Positions 15,807-15,890 of a stretch of 15,890 nucleotides of DNA are shown one piece after another. The position numbers and the translations under genes were made by a program. Source of the DNA: an uncultured Bacilli bacterium (lineage in GTDB: Bacteria; Bacillota_I; Bacilli_A; ML615J-28; CAG-698); the NCBI GenBank assembly GCA_947627395.1, contig CANQVW010000023.1, positions 1 through 15,890 on the forward strand, written 5' to 3'. Within the stretch, counting starts at the first letter, position 1. Each line of letters starts with the position of its first letter. The notes beneath the pieces are model-generated. The model saw nothing but the letters and a program-made list of their open reading frames with translations. It made no database searches and was not told where the DNA came from.

Positions 15807-15834
15807 TTGCATTTATCTTAAAGTGTGATATAAT
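15807..15834 (+). promoter_or_regulatory. Promoter of the tRNA-Cys gene
   Basis: TTGCAT (15807-15812), 16-base spacer, perfect TATAAT (15829-15834). Transcription would begin near 15841, about ten bases before the mature tRNA 5' end. An imperfect inverted repeat AATGTAAG/CTTGCATT (15789-15796 and 15806-15813) overlaps the -35. Confidence 0.7.
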
Positions 15835-15850
15835 AGTGTGAATGAGGTAT

Positions 15851-15890
15851 GGCTCCTTAGCCAAGTGGAAAGGCGTGGGTCTGCAACACC
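15851..15890 (+). tRNA. tRNA-Cys (GCA), 5' 40 bases, cut by window end
   Basis: GGCTCCT acceptor strand, TA, D-stem GCC/GGC around AAGTGGAAA, then anticodon stem TGGGT and loop CTGCAAC with anticodon GCA. The matching ACC of the anticodon stem is the last thing in the window; the variable loop, T-arm and 3' acceptor strand lie outside. More tRNA genes may follow on the same transcript. Confidence 0.92.

Noticed and set aside
1..15890. Possible Mollicutes-type code (TGA as Trp), prompted by the low GC and the absence of TGA stops
   Set aside because: Trp is encoded by TGG throughout, including many in the giant gene, and all genes are full length without in-frame TGA. Absence of TGA stops is compatible with ordinary low-GC bias.

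Overview
**Organism.** The window is very AT-rich, gene-dense bacterial DNA. Strong purine-rich ribosome binding sites, sigma-A-type promoters, a type III glutamine synthetase, a reverse-domain rubrerythrin and the sporulation master regulator Spo0A point to an anaerobic Bacillota. I would guess an Erysipelotrichia/Coprobacillus-like lineage, but that placement is inference. Every gene end I see is TAA (seven) or TAG (one; the partial first gene also ends in TAA), and Trp is always TGG, so nothing suggests the Mycoplasma code.

**Left part (1-5619): redox and membrane lipid.** The window opens inside a type III glutamine synthetase gene. Next comes a monocistronic reverse rubrerythrin for peroxide detoxification. 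A tight three-gene unit follows: an MprF-flippase-like multi-pass membrane protein, phosphatidylserine synthase (pssA) and phosphatidylserine decarboxylase (psd). The last two make phosphatidylethanolamine in two steps, and the first is a plausible lipid-handling partner. A DegV/FakB-type fatty-acid-binding protein gene follows under its own strong promoter.

**Middle (5640-8570).** A 537-residue protein of unknown function has its own promoter and contains what look like several small beta-barrel modules. It converges on spo0A (minus strand), and the two share a bidirectional terminator. Upstream of spo0A is a 336-base AT-rich intergenic region with one perfect consensus Spo0A box on the minus strand, one perfect box on the plus strand, and a third near-perfect box on the plus strand.

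**Right part (8571-15752).** Almost half the window is one gene, divergent from spo0A, for a 2393-residue protein. It starts with a CvpA-like four-helix membrane domain. The predicted topology then puts about 2200 residues outside the membrane, built from two families of helical repeats: about 84-residue units (about ten, four of them recently duplicated as 252-bp tandem DNA repeats) and about 97-residue units (11-12). A short fibronectin-III-like segment separates the two families. I do not recognise this protein. With the Spo0A boxes between it and spo0A, it is the best candidate here for something undescribed: a giant membrane-anchored repeat protein possibly tied to the sporulation switch.

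**End.** A terminator closes the giant gene. A promoter then leads into a tRNA-Cys(GCA) gene cut off by the window edge.
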